This document shows positions 9,348 through 18,465 of a stretch of DNA of 37,853 nt, one piece after another. How positions within the stretch are numbered: position 1 is the stretch's first letter; each line of letters opens with the position of its first letter. The stretch is from an uncultured Bacteroidota bacterium (GTDB lineage: Bacteria; Bacteroidota; Bacteroidia; Chitinophagales; Saprospiraceae), in contig CACLQQ010000024.1 of the NCBI GenBank assembly GCA_902609095.1, positions 1 to 37,853 on the forward strand, in the 5' to 3' direction. The position numbers and the translations under genes are program-made. Below the pieces are notes generated by a model. The model did not search any database. It saw only the letters and a program-made list of their open reading frames with translations, and had not been told where the DNA came from.

Positions 9348-10910
9348 ATGTTTTATTTAATGCAAGACGTACATAGAAATGCCCAAATCAGAGGTAACTA
9401 TATAGCAACTGATTGTGCAGGACGTAGGCACACGTGGAGCGAATTCAAAGATCGCTTGTTCCGATTCGCTGGGGGACTTAGGAGTTTAGGAGTACAGGAT
9501 AAAGATGGAGTTGCCATACTAGCACTTAACTCAGATCGATACTTTGAGTATTACTTTGGAGTCCCATGGGCCAGTGCTTGTACTGTACCACTTAATGTGA
9601 GATGGTCTGTACATGAGAATGCCTACTCTATAAAAAATGCTGGAGCCAAGGTTTTAGTGGTTGACGATGCATTCGCACCCATGATTCCTGCTCTCAAGGA
9701 GAAAGACGTTCCGATTGATCATGTGATCTATATCGGAGACAAAGACACTCCGGGTGGAATGGTTAACTATGAATACTTAATCGTTAACAACGATCCAATA
9801 GATGATGCATATAGAAGTAATGATGATTTAGCAGATATTTTTTATATCGGAGGCACAAAAGGCTTTCTTAAAGGAGTTATGTTAACCCATACGAATCTTT
9901 AGACCAGTGCAGCATAATAAGTTATGAGCCTTCCGATGGATCAAGATTCAAGATTATTACATGTTACTCCGATGTTCCACCTCGCTGATACCACCTGTAC
10001 TATGGCGGGTATGTTAGCTAGAGCTACACATGTCTTTATTCCCATGTTTGTTCCGCAAGCAACTGTGCAAGCATTATCAGGATCACAGATTACACATGTG
10101 GTGATGGTACCAGTGATGATTCAAATGGTAATTAATGATCCAAGTATTGTCGATGCGGACATGACCAAACTTAAGTATTTACTATACGGAGGTGCTCCGA
10201 TTTCTGAAGCTGTACTTACTCAAGCTATGGGAGCACTTCCTAATACTCAATTCTCTCAAGGTTACAGCCAAACCGAGTTAGCACCCTTAGCGCTTATTTT
10301 GGGACCTGAGTATCATACTATTTCTGGCCCTAAAGCTGGAAAGCTAAAGTCTGCAGGAATCGACCTGCCATGTACAGAGGTCAAAATAGTTGGTGAGGAT
10401 GATAAAGAATGTTATAGAGGAGATATAGGAGAGATCATTGTTCGTGGTCCAACTGCGATGACGGGATATTGGAACAAACCAGAAGAAACGGCAGTTTCGA
10501 TGCGCAATCGTTGGGTCTATACTGGTGATGCCAGATATATGGATGAAGAGGGATTTGTATTCCTCGTAGATAGAGTGAAAGACATGATCGTATCGGGTGA
10601 AGAAAACGTCTACTCGGCAGAAATAGAAAATGCCGTTATGAATCATCCGGCGGTAGAGCAGGTCGTGGTTATTGGCATTCCATCAGAAGAATGGGGCGAA
10701 CACGTTCATGCCGAGATTATTCTAAAAGCTGGTCATGAAGGTGACGAGGCTGATATCATCGCTAAGACGAAAGAATATATCGCTAAGTATAAGTGTCCAA
10801 GGAGTATAACCTTCAGAACTGAACCATTCCCAATGAGTGGTGCTGGCAAACTCCTCAAGAGGAATTTAAGGGCACCATATTGGGAAGGTAAGGAACGACA
10901 GATCAATTAA
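9348..10910 (+). pseudogene. Acyl-CoA synthetase (AMP-forming), three in-frame stops
   Basis: One continuous frame encodes a roughly 520-codon ANL-superfamily acyl-CoA ligase, interrupted by TAG at 9900-9902 and TAA TAA at 9915-9920, just after the ATP-binding loop (VMLTHTNL). There is no frameshift. Downstream parts remain readable: QGYSQTELAP, YTGD and the lysine near the end in SGAGKLLKRNL. Invariant positions are also damaged: the P-loop normally like GGTTGxPKG reads GGTKGFLKG, the DAGYMDEEGF loop reads DARYMDEEGF, and the GGENVY hinge reads GEENVY. These extra changes point to relaxed selection, not one sequencing error. The enzyme would have activated a fatty or aromatic acid with ATP and CoA. 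Restart at ATG 9924 would give a protein without the ATP loop. Confidence 0.9.
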
Positions 10911-10915
10911 AATCT

Positions 10916-11515
10916 GTGGTAGCAGTTCACATAGATTTTTTTACTGATTTCATTTGTCCTTGGTGTTTTATTGGTACGGAGCGGATTACAAAGGTCATTA
11001 ATAATTTAAGAGGTGAAATAGATATTACTCTAACACCTAAACCATATATCCTATATCCGAGTATTCCTGTTGGAGGGATTGACAAATCCGTATTCGCTAA
11101 GAAGACTAAACCTGGTATTGGACGCAGCCTAAGGGCTGAAGCGTTTTTTGAAAATCTAGAATTGAATTATAAGAAAATCAAACGCATCCCCAATAGTCGA
11201 AAAGCACATCAATTAATAGTAAATATCCCTTCAGATCAGCTCAAATGGGATATATCGCTGAAGATAATTAGGGACTATTTTACATATGGACAGAATATAG
11301 AAGACGACAGCTACCTGAACAGAATCCTTAGAACCTTAAATATAGAATCAGGAAAAGAAATTATTGATATCGAAAAAGAATTGAGCTTTGCTCGTCACCA
11401 TCACATCACTCTCGTTCCGACTATGAGACTCAATAAAAAAGTCATCATACCAGGTCTCCAGAGTGCAGAGGTTTGGACCAAATATCTAAAACGAGCCTCT
11501 ATTATGAAATTGTAA
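10916..11515 (+). CDS. DsbA family oxidoreductase, FrnE-like
   Basis: The protein starts at GTG 10916, five bases after the preceding stop; no ATG fits. It shows the thioredoxin-like start HIDFFTDFICPWCFIG with the active-site pair Cys14-Cys17, then IGRSLRAEA, IPNSRKAHQL and near the C-terminus the cis-Pro segment TLVPTMRLN. At 199 aa it is slightly shorter than typical FrnE-like proteins (about 210-240), the loop after residue 60 being short. FrnE-type proteins are cytoplasmic disulfide isomerase-like enzymes of uncertain substrate. No signal peptide is present. It is intact although the gene before it is dead, so transcription of this unit may still matter. Confidence 0.85.
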   Translation: MVAVHIDFFTDFICPWCFIGTERITKVINNLRGEIDITLTPKPYILYPSIPVGGIDKSVFAKKTKPGIGRSLRAEAFFENLELNYKKIKRIPNSRKAHQLIVNIPSDQLKWDISLKIIRDYFTYGQNIEDDSYLNRILRTLNIESGKEIIDIEKELSFARHHHITLVPTMRLNKKVIIPGLQSAEVWTKYLKRASIMKL

Positions 11516-11614
11516 AATCCTTATCTACTTTATCGGAACTAATTCAGTGTCCTTACCTTTATCCAGATGAATAGTAGGCTCTTATTAATTTTAAATTTCT
11601 TCTGTTAAAGTATT

Positions 11615-12256
11615 ATGGTTCAAGCTCAAAACCAGTCACCAAAAGTAACAACAATAATTCAATCATTAGAAAGCGAATTTGCCCAGATAATTGAAAAGCG
11701 GAAGACTGATCTCAAACTGTTAGGACAAATAATTAATGAGCAAATGAGTAAAGTTGATACAGCTCAAGTGATATTCGTCTGTACTCATAATTCTCGTAGA
11801 AGTCAATTATCAGAAATCTGGTTGAGGCTCGCCAGTGAATATTACGGAGTTGGATCCATAAAAAGTTATTCAGGAGGAACAGAATCCACAGCATTTAATC
11901 ATAGAATGGTAGACGCCGTTAAGAGGGCGGGGATAGAATTGACCACTCTCGTTGAAGGAGATAACCCTCGGTATAGCCTATCTGAGGAAAAAAAAACAAC
12001 TACAAGTTACGAACTCATGTTCTCTAAAAAGTATGACCATGAGTATAACCCATCTAAAGATTTCATTGCTGTGATGGTCTGTAGTCAAGCTGATAAAGAC
12101 TGTCCATTTATACCAGGTGCTTTGGAGAGAATGGCACTACCCTATATAGACCCAAAGGCATGCGACGATACGCCACAAGAATCGAAAGCCTACGATGATA
12201 AGGTCAGAGAGATTGGTCGCGAGATCCTATATATGATGAGTCATTTAGCGACTTAA
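11615..12256 (+). CDS. Low-molecular-weight phosphatase / arsenate reductase-like protein
   Basis: A 213-residue protein with the LMW-PTP/ArsC P-loop VCTHNSRRSQ: Cys56 and Arg62 form the CX5R loop (C-THNSR-R). The Asp-containing C-terminal DPKACDD (near residue 187) is where the general acid lies in this family. An N-terminal ~45-residue helical extension precedes the domain, as in Bacteroidota proteins often annotated protein-tyrosine-phosphatase near arsenic genes. No arsenic genes are adjacent here, so arsenate reduction is not supported by context. The gene is alone: 99 bases separate it from the DsbA-like gene, and 106 from the next. Confidence 0.8.
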   Translation: MVQAQNQSPKVTTIIQSLESEFAQIIEKRKTDLKLLGQIINEQMSKVDTAQVIFVCTHNSRRSQLSEIWLRLASEYYGVGSIKSYSGGTESTAFNHRMVDAVKRAGIELTTLVEGDNPRYSLSEEKKTTTSYELMFSKKYDHEYNPSKDFIAVMVCSQADKDCPFIPGALERMALPYIDPKACDDTPQESKAYDDKVREIGREILYMMSHLAT

Positions 12257-12362
12257 CCTTGATTTAGCTTTCATTTCCTGGAATAGGTGCAAATATTTGG
12301 TTGTCATTTTTGATGCCATTATTGAGTAGATTTTTCTACTTTAACTCTCCAAGAGAATCTAT

Positions 12363-12899
12363 ATGAAAAACAAGCTCATAAAATTGATTCTGGGATTGGT
12401 AAGCATAGTGCTCATTATAATCGTCATTATGATGCTTAGCACCCAGCTGCCGGGGCTTACAGGACAAGTAGATACCGACTATCCAACTCTAATTGTTAGC
12501 GGAGCTCCTATATCGGAACTTATGATCCTGAAATGGTCAGGTTTACTTTTTGGTCTTTGTGTAGTAGGCATATTCTTGTCTGCTGTAGCACTTGGTGCCT
12601 ATCGCAAAGATCATCCGACACAAAAGCAATTCTTTAGAAGGATTAGCATAGGTGCCTTGTTATATATCGGTGTTTATTTTTGGATGGTCATCAGCTGGTG
12701 GTATTACTCTAAGGAGAATCCATTTGAATATATCCTTGGACTTCCGTGGCCAACAGCGATCATGATGTTCGGCCTTTTATTTACGCCAGCATTCTTATCA
12801 TATTTCTATATCACTAAGTTTGATACCTGGATTTATTCATCAGAAGACGAATTTCAGTTTCAACAGATCCTCAAAAGAAGAAAAAGTCGCAATCTATAG
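12363..12899 (+). CDS. Small integral membrane protein of a symporter operon
   Basis: A 178-residue protein with about four transmembrane segments: residues 7-27, 55-80, 92-112 and 130-150. It has a charged C-terminal tail rich in Lys/Arg (LKRRKSRNL). No domain is recognised. It ends in TAG at 12897-12899, seven bases before the symporter start, in the same frame, so the two are probably one transcript and translationally close. Small membrane partners often precede sodium:solute symporters in Bacteroidota, but a subunit role is an inference. The frame is intact. Confidence 0.75.
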   Translation: MKNKLIKLILGLVSIVLIIIVIMMLSTQLPGLTGQVDTDYPTLIVSGAPISELMILKWSGLLFGLCVVGIFLSAVALGAYRKDHPTQKQFFRRISIGALLYIGVYFWMVISWWYYSKENPFEYILGLPWPTAIMMFGLLFTPAFLSYFYITKFDTWIYSSEDEFQFQQILKRRKSRNL

Positions 12900-12905
12900 G
12901 TCAAG

Positions 12906-14387
12906 ATGGAAGTATATAGGAACCCTATTATTCTAAGTTTTATAGCCCTATACATGCTGCTGTGTATCGGTGTAGGCATATGGGCATTGCGAAGGACTAA
13001 ATCCACTCATGACTTCTTTATGGCTGGTCGAGACTTAGGAATTATGGTTACAGCATTTGCCGTATTCTCAAGTACTTTGAGTGGCTTTGGGTTTGTTGGA
13101 GGTCCAGGGTTAGTTTACAAGTTAGGAATGAGCTCTGTTTGGATGTTCGTCTGTATCATCATGGGCTACAACATCTCTTTCTTTCTATTAGCCAAAAGGC
13201 TTAGGTTATTGGCCGAATTAGGTGAGTCAATATCACTGCCTGATGTCGTAGCCTTACGATATGGTAAGGAATCAACACGATTTCTAATCTCTGTAGCTAT
13301 TATACTAGGAGTATTAGGATATCTCGCAACACAGATATTGGCTATGGCTGTTGTACTAAAAGATATACTTGTAGAGACTGAGTTCTTGGCCTCAATTAGC
13401 TTAGAAGCCTGTGTTCTCGTCTCATGCTCTATCTTAGTCTTTTACAGCGTTACAGGAGGTATAGTTGCATCCGTCTATTCTGACCTCATCCAAGGTGGCG
13501 TTATGGTGATTGCCGCGACATTAGTGTTCCTAACAGTGGTATATACATTCGACAATGGATTCGCCGAGATCAGCAGAACGATCCAGGAACATGATCCACA
13601 GGCGATCGGTCCATGGGGAACCTTGGGTATGATAGGCTGTTTGTCCTGGTTCTTTGTCTTCGGATTAGGAGGTACTGGCCAACCTCATGTCATCACTAAG
13701 ATGATGATGTATAAGAAAGTGAGCGATGCTAAGTACATATTACCAATTAGTGGTATCGGGTACCTGTTCTCCGCTTTGCTCTGGGTAGGAATTGGATTGG
13801 CCATGAGAGCCTTAGTTCTTCAGGGAGTTCAACCTGAATTATCCTCACCGGATGCGGCAGCTTCTCAGTTTCTACAGAATTATGCGCATCCTATATTAGC
13901 CGGTGTAGTCTTCGCTGGATTGTTTGCTGCAATCATGTCAACAGCTGATGCATTCCTTAACATCGGGACCGCAGCTGTCATGCACGACATACCCAAAGCC
14001 CTCGATAAAACCATCAAAAATGAATTGTTCTGGGCCAGAACAACTACTGTAATTATAACAATGGTATCAGCACTATTTGCCCTTTATTCCGGAGACTTAG
14101 TCGCCATACTGGGTGCCTTTGGATGGGGAACTTTTGCAGCAGCTATCGTACCGACAGTAGCTATTGGTTTTAACTGGAAACGAGCTAATTGGAAGGCGGC
14201 GAATACTGCCATGATAGTCAGTATAGCCATTAATTTTATTATAAAAGTGTTCAAATTTGGATTGCCTTACGGAATTGATGTTGGGGCTTTCTCCTTATTT
14301 ATATCATTATTTGTATTTATCATTGTTTCTTATGCTACCCCATTAGAGGAAATAGACCCTGATGTTGAGGCAGTTATGGACTTATAA
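12906..14387 (+). CDS. Sodium:solute symporter family transporter
   Basis: A 493-residue protein of the SSS family (TC 2.A.21). It opens with a hydrophobic helix (SFIALYMLLCIGVGIWAL), has the family segment FFMAGRDLG followed by the sodium-site region STLSGFGFVGGPG, and the conserved helix-5/8 stretches YSVTGGIVASVYSDLIQGGVM and FAGLFAAIMSTADAFLN. About 13 transmembrane segments are expected. Substrates of the family include proline, pantothenate, sialic acid and short acids; none can be assigned here. It follows a small membrane protein by six bases and precedes a secreted serine hydrolase by nine, so uptake of a product released by that hydrolase is a reasonable inference. Fully open frame. 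Confidence 0.9.
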   Translation: MEVYRNPIILSFIALYMLLCIGVGIWALRRTKSTHDFFMAGRDLGIMVTAFAVFSSTLSGFGFVGGPGLVYKLGMSSVWMFVCIIMGYNISFFLLAKRLRLLAELGESISLPDVVALRYGKESTRFLISVAIILGVLGYLATQILAMAVVLKDILVETEFLASISLEACVLVSCSILVFYSVTGGIVASVYSDLIQGGVMVIAATLVFLTVVYTFDNGFAEISRTIQEHDPQAIGPWGTLGMIGCLSWFFVFGLGGTGQPHVITKMMMYKKVSDAKYILPISGIGYLFSALLWVGIGLAMRALVLQGVQPELSSPDAAASQFLQNYAHPILAGVVFAGLFAAIMSTADAFLNIGTAAVMHDIPKALDKTIKNELFWARTTTVIITMVSALFALYSGDLVAILGAFGWGTFAAAIVPTVAIGFNWKRANWKAANTAMIVSIAINFIIKVFKFGLPYGIDVGAFSLFISLFVFIIVSYATPLEEIDPDVEAVMDL

Positions 14388-14396
14388 AATTTAATC

Positions 14397-15641
14397 ATGA
14401 GACTTATTCTATCGTTACTGATTTCTTGCTTAATTATCTCTACTATTAGTTCGCAGCAAGTAGCTGATCCCGCTGATGTAGGTATGTCTAAAGAAAGGTT
14501 AGCGCGGCTTGATGCCGTAATGCATAGCTATGTTGATAAAGAGATGTTATCTGGTGTGCAGACAGCGATAATGCGTCGTGGTGAATTAGTGCACTTTGAC
14601 TCATACGGCTATGAAGATATGGATACAGAGGACCCAATAAAGGAGAATAGCATCTGGAGAATATACTCCATGACTAAACCTATCGTATCAGTAGGTCTCA
14701 TGATGCTATATGAGCAAGGTCTGTTCCAGCTTGATGATCCAGTTGCTCGATATATTCCTGCGTTTAAGGATATGCAAGTCTATCATGAAGGCGAAGGGTT
14801 AAAACCTGCAGAAAATCCAATAAGAATAGTAGATATTTTGAGACATACTTCTGGTATCGGTTATGGCTGGGGACGAGGTACTTATGTGGATTCCGTATAT
14901 CAATCAGTGGATTTTTTCAGTATGAAAACAACTGAAGAGCTTAATGAGGTTTTGGCCTCAGCACCATTATATTTTGAGCCCGGAACGGCATGGAGATATG
15001 GCCTATCCGTAGATATCAGTGGTCGCCTAATTGAAGTATTAAGTGGTATGCCTTTAGATGAATATTTGGATCAAAAAATATTAGCTCCATTAGGAATGAA
15101 TGATACCTCGTTTGAAGTTCCAGATGACAAAGAGGATCGATTTGTCAGTAATTATCAACCTCAGCAAGATGGTAGTTTAAAACTAATAGATCATCCTTCT
15201 TGGAGCCCATACACTAAGGAAGTCACTCACTTCTCTGGTGGTGGAGGATTAGTATCGACAACACCAGATTATCTTAGATTTTGTCAAATGCTAATCAATG
15301 AAGGCGAGTTAGACGGCAACAGAATATTGTCACCTAAGACTATCGAGCTTATGACTGACAATCACACCGAAGGAATTCAGCATCATCCAGGAGGCCCAGT
15401 GGTACTACCTGCCATGGGAAATGACTTTGGATTAGGCTTTTCTATTGTTACAGACTTAGCAGAGACCAGAGCGACAGGATCAGAGGGCATCTATGGCTGG
15501 GGTGGATTAGCAGGCACATTTTTCAGGATAGATCCAGAAGAAGAGCTTATCTATATCATGATGATACAGCTTGTTCCTAACGCACATCTGAAGGCTCGAG
15601 CGCGTTTTCAAACGATGGTGTATCAAGCATTAATAGAATAA
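14397..15641 (+). CDS. Serine hydrolase, class C beta-lactamase-like
   Basis: A 414-residue secreted protein: the signal peptide is MRLILSLLISCLIISTISS. The beta-lactamase/transpeptidase-like domain contains the SxxK motif Ser91-Met-Thr-Lys94 (RIYSMTKP), the catalytic Tyr201 in the YxL/N-type element (RYGLSVDISG), and a late GWGGLAGT segment in place of KTG. This places it in the broad class C/esterase/peptidase (serine hydrolase, S12) group rather than among true resistance enzymes. It could be an esterase or D-aminopeptidase. It lies within the symporter operon and its stop adjoins the start of the hydroxylase gene. The gene is intact. Confidence 0.87.
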   Translation: MRLILSLLISCLIISTISSQQVADPADVGMSKERLARLDAVMHSYVDKEMLSGVQTAIMRRGELVHFDSYGYEDMDTEDPIKENSIWRIYSMTKPIVSVGLMMLYEQGLFQLDDPVARYIPAFKDMQVYHEGEGLKPAENPIRIVDILRHTSGIGYGWGRGTYVDSVYQSVDFFSMKTTEELNEVLASAPLYFEPGTAWRYGLSVDISGRLIEVLSGMPLDEYLDQKILAPLGMNDTSFEVPDDKEDRFVSNYQPQQDGSLKLIDHPSWSPYTKEVTHFSGGGGLVSTTPDYLRFCQMLINEGELDGNRILSPKTIELMTDNHTEGIQHHPGGPVVLPAMGNDFGLGFSIVTDLAETRATGSEGIYGWGGLAGTFFRIDPEEELIYIMMIQLVPNAHLKARARFQTMVYQALIE

Positions 15642-16460
15642 ATGTTTGAAAGCAACGATATTTATGCAATAGGGCTTCCAACAGCCTTTACATTTATCGC
15701 TATCGAGGCCGCTTATTCCATCTGGAGCAAAAAAGATTTATATAAGAGAGCTGGCTCCTATGGAAGCCTTGGATTATTCGCTGGAAATGTATTGATGGTT
15801 TTCTTAACAAAAGGATTAATCTTTAGTCTTTACCTTTACATCTTTAAGTTCAATATTTCAGATTTCTTTCCTGAATGGTTAGTATGGGTAATGGCCTTTG
15901 TACTCATTGATTTTACTTTTTATTGGTATCATAGAGCCTCGCATAGAGTAATATTCCTTTAGGCCATTCATATGAATCACCATTCAAGTGAAGAAATGAA
16001 TTTATTAGTCGCCTTTCGACAGGCTTGATTTAATCCTTTTGCGAAAATGCTATTTTTCATTTTTCTCCCTTTGCTTGTTTTAGATCTTACCATTACTGCT
16101 ATAGCAGGGGCATTTTCAACTTTGTATGGCGTGATTGGGCATACTCAAATTATCAAAAAGCTGGGATGTTTCGAACATATATTATTGACTCCATCTCATC
16201 ATCGTGTGCATCACGGGAGTAATGACATTTATCTGGATAAAAATTATGGGAACCCGTTAATCATATGGGAAAAGATACTTGGAACATTCGAGGTAGAAAC
16301 TGAAAAAATGATATATGGCATAAAAAGTAATGCCAAGACTTTTAACCCTGTAAAAATTACATTTAGAGGTTGGCGTCTGCTGGTCAAAGATATCAACAAA
16401 TCTGAAAGTCTATCTCAGATGCTCAAACATATATTTTATCCTCCAGATTGGAAACCATGA
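15642..16460 (+). pseudogene. Sterol desaturase / fatty acid hydroxylase, two Trp-to-stop changes
   Basis: A single frame of 273 codons encodes an integral membrane di-iron hydroxylase. All three His boxes are present: WYHRASHR, HMNHHSSE and HHRVHH. Stops occur at 15960-15962 (TAG, codon 107, in FL*AIHMNHH) and 16026-16028 (TGA, codon 129, in FRQA*FNPF). Both positions are Trp in relatives, so each is a single G-to-A change in TGG. There is no frameshift. The first stop lies between the first and second His box, so no active product is possible. It starts directly after the stop of the serine hydrolase in the same operon. Apart from these two bases the gene looks freshly inactivated. Confidence 0.9.
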
Positions 16461-16498
16461 CTAATTATACAACAGAAGTTTAAGTAAGCAAGTTGCAA

Positions 16499-16882
16499 CT
16501 ATTCTTCCTCTAAATATTCTGGCACCTCTAAGGCTACAAGGTCATCAAGCATCTCAGATAAGTTTGGTTTAGGAATTAGCTGAGAAAAACGTTCGATAAG
16601 CTGACCATTCTTAATGAATAATAGTGTCGGAATACTCTTAATCTTGAAATAGCCATTGACCTGTGGATTCTGATCTACATTCACTTTACCTATCAAGACT
16701 TGACCTTAATATTCTTCAACTAATTCTTTGATGATGGGACCGATAACCTTACATGGACTACACCATGCGGCCCAAAAGTCAATCAAGACTGGTAAATCAC
16801 TTTTAGCAACAAGATCCTCGAAGTTGTTATCGTCAATGACGGCGGCAAAAAGTACTTTCTCCTTCTTTTTCCAAAAAATCGT
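16499..16882 (-). pseudogene. trxA: Thioredoxin, nonsense codon and lost start
   Basis: In one frame the minus strand reads DNNFEDLV, then VLIDFWAAWCSPCKVIGP, KELVEEY, stop, GQVLIGKVNVDQNP and IPTLLFIKNG. The TAA at 16708-16706 stands where relatives have Glu or similar, so a single base change cut the protein in the middle. The active site is WCSPC instead of WCGPC. No ATG fits: the only sensible position is ACG at 16882-16880, which overlaps the upstream ALDH stop as TAACG, where TAATG would give a usual coupled start. Two to three lesions in 127 codons make it a pseudogene. It was the last gene of the lysine-degradation operon. This need not be the only thioredoxin in the genome. Confidence 0.87.
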
Positions 16883-18420
16883 TACAAGTTAAATTCTATA
16901 CCTTGTGCTAATGGAAGATCAGTACCGTAATTAGTAGTGCAGGTCTGTCTCCTCATATAGGCCTTCCAAGAATCTGAACCACTTTCTCGACCTCCTCCAG
17001 TTTCTTTCTCTCCACCGAAGGCTCCTCCGATCTCCGCACCCGAGGTGCCTATATTAACATTAGCGATACCACAATCTGATCCTGATTCAGAAAGGAATCG
17101 TTCTGCCTCTCTGAGGTTCAATGTAAATATTGCTGATGATAAGCCTTGGGGGACACTATTCTGGATATCTATCGCTTCATCAAGGGTGTCATACTTCATG
17201 ATGTATAAAATCGGAGCAAATGTTTCATGTTGCACGATCTGCATATCAGGATGAGCTTCGATAATAGTAGGAGTTACATAACAACCCGACTCATACACTG
17301 CCCCATCTAATACTGAACCACCTGTAATGAGGTTTCCTCCTTCAGATTGTGCTTTAGCGATTGCTTGCTCATACATGGTCACAGCATCTTTATCAATCAA
17401 TGGCCCCATGTGATTATCCGCAGATAGCGGTGTTCCTATTTTAATCTGAGTATAGGCGTTCACCAGTTTATCTCTGAGGTCGTCATAAATAGATGAGTGT
17501 ATCAATACTCTACGAGTTGAAGTGCACCTCTGCCCTGCAGTACCTACTGCTCCAAATACAATGCCTGGTATAGCTACTTTCAAGTCCGCCTCAGGAGAAA
17601 CTATAATCGCATTATTACCACCAAGCTCTAATATAGATTTACCTAAACGGGCACCTACGGCAGCTGCCACAGATTTACCCATGCGAGTAGAGCCCGTTGC
17701 ACTAACAAGTGGAACACGACTATCTTCTGCCATAGTTTTACCTATATCTCTGCCACCTATAATCAATCCGGATACTCCCTCAGGCACTCCATGTTCACGG
17801 AACACTTCCTTAATAATATTCTGACAAGCGATAGCAGTGAATGGAGTTTTTTCAGAAGGCTTCCAAACACAAGTATCACCGCAGACCCAAGCTATCATGG
17901 TATTCCATGACCAAACTGCTACTGGAAAGTTGAATGCCGATATGACACCCACAATACCTAATGGTTGCCATTGCTCAGTCATCGTATGCATAGGACGTTC
18001 ACTCTTGATATTCAGGCCATATAACTGTCGTGATAGCCCCACTGCAAAATCGCAGATATCAATCATCTCTTGTACCTCTCCCGATCCTTCTTGTAAGCTT
18101 TTGCCCATCTCATAGCTGACTAATGCACCAAGATCTTCTTTCTGATCTCGGAGCGCATTACCAATCAACCTAACAATCTCTCCACGTTTAGGTGCAGGCC
18201 AAGTTCTCCACTCTCTGAAGGCTCTTTCCGCAGATTGTATTACACGATCATAATCAGATATTCCAGATTCAGCTACCTCCCCTATAAGTGCGCCATCTAC
18301 TGGAGAACTTATTTTCAGTGTTACTCCACAACCCTTCCAACTTTCTTGACCCGTACTTACTCCTGCAGCATTAGCTCCATCTATACCTAAGTTTACAAGA
18401 ACTTTTTTGATATTAATCAT
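16882..18420 (-). CDS. Aldehyde dehydrogenase, ALDH7-like (aminoadipate-semialdehyde type)
   Basis: A complete 512-residue NAD(P)-dependent aldehyde dehydrogenase. The catalytic Cys is Cys299 in [12 protein letters not shown], the general base Glu265 in LELGGNN, and the nucleotide-binding region includes [10 protein letters not shown] and [10 protein letters not shown]. Details such as [20 protein letters not shown] and [13 protein letters not shown] match the ALDH7 (antiquitin/piperideine-6-carboxylate dehydrogenase) group, which oxidises alpha-aminoadipate semialdehyde to aminoadipate in lysine breakdown. Its neighbour is saccharopine reductase, the enzyme before it in the pathway, which supports that role. 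The upstream gene is broken, so this enzyme may now be orphaned or supplied by another lysine route. The start at ATG 18420 gives the normal N-terminus. Confidence 0.92.
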   Translation of the reverse strand: MINIKKVLVNLGIDGANAAGVSTGQESWKGCGVTLKISSPVDGALIGEVAESGISDYDRVIQSAERAFREWRTWPAPKRGEIVRLIGNALRDQKEDLGALVSYEMGKSLQEGSGEVQEMIDICDFAVGLSRQLYGLNIKSERPMHTMTEQWQPLGIVGVISAFNFPVAVWSWNTMIAWVCGDTCVWKPSEKTPFTAIACQNIIKEVFREHGVPEGVSGLIIGGRDIGKTMAEDSRVPLVSATGSTRMGKSVAAAVGARLGKSILELGGNNAIIVSPEADLKVAIPGIVFGAVGTAGQRCTSTRRVLIHSSIYDDLRDKLVNAYTQIKIGTPLSADNHMGPLIDKDAVTMYEQAIAKAQSEGGNLITGGSVLDGAVYESGCYVTPTIIEAHPDMQIVQHETFAPILYIMKYDTLDEAIDIQNSVPQGLSSAIFTLNLREAERFLSESGSDCGIANVNIGTSGAEIGGAFGGEKETGGGRESGSDSWKAYMRRQTCTTNYGTDLPLAQGIEFNL

Positions 18421-18465
18421 GATATAATTTTTATTATCTTTTTTAATGCTATTTTACTGACATAG

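Noticed and set aside
9924..10910. A separate, shorter acyl-CoA ligase starting at ATG 9924
   Set aside because: It is in frame with the upstream part and lacks the ATP-binding loop; the family is single-chain, so it is the 3' half of a broken gene.
12897..12914. Possible in-frame fusion of the 178-aa membrane protein with the symporter across TAG
   Set aside because: The two frames are the same, but both proteins have normal ends and starts and the spacing is that of ordinary operon genes.
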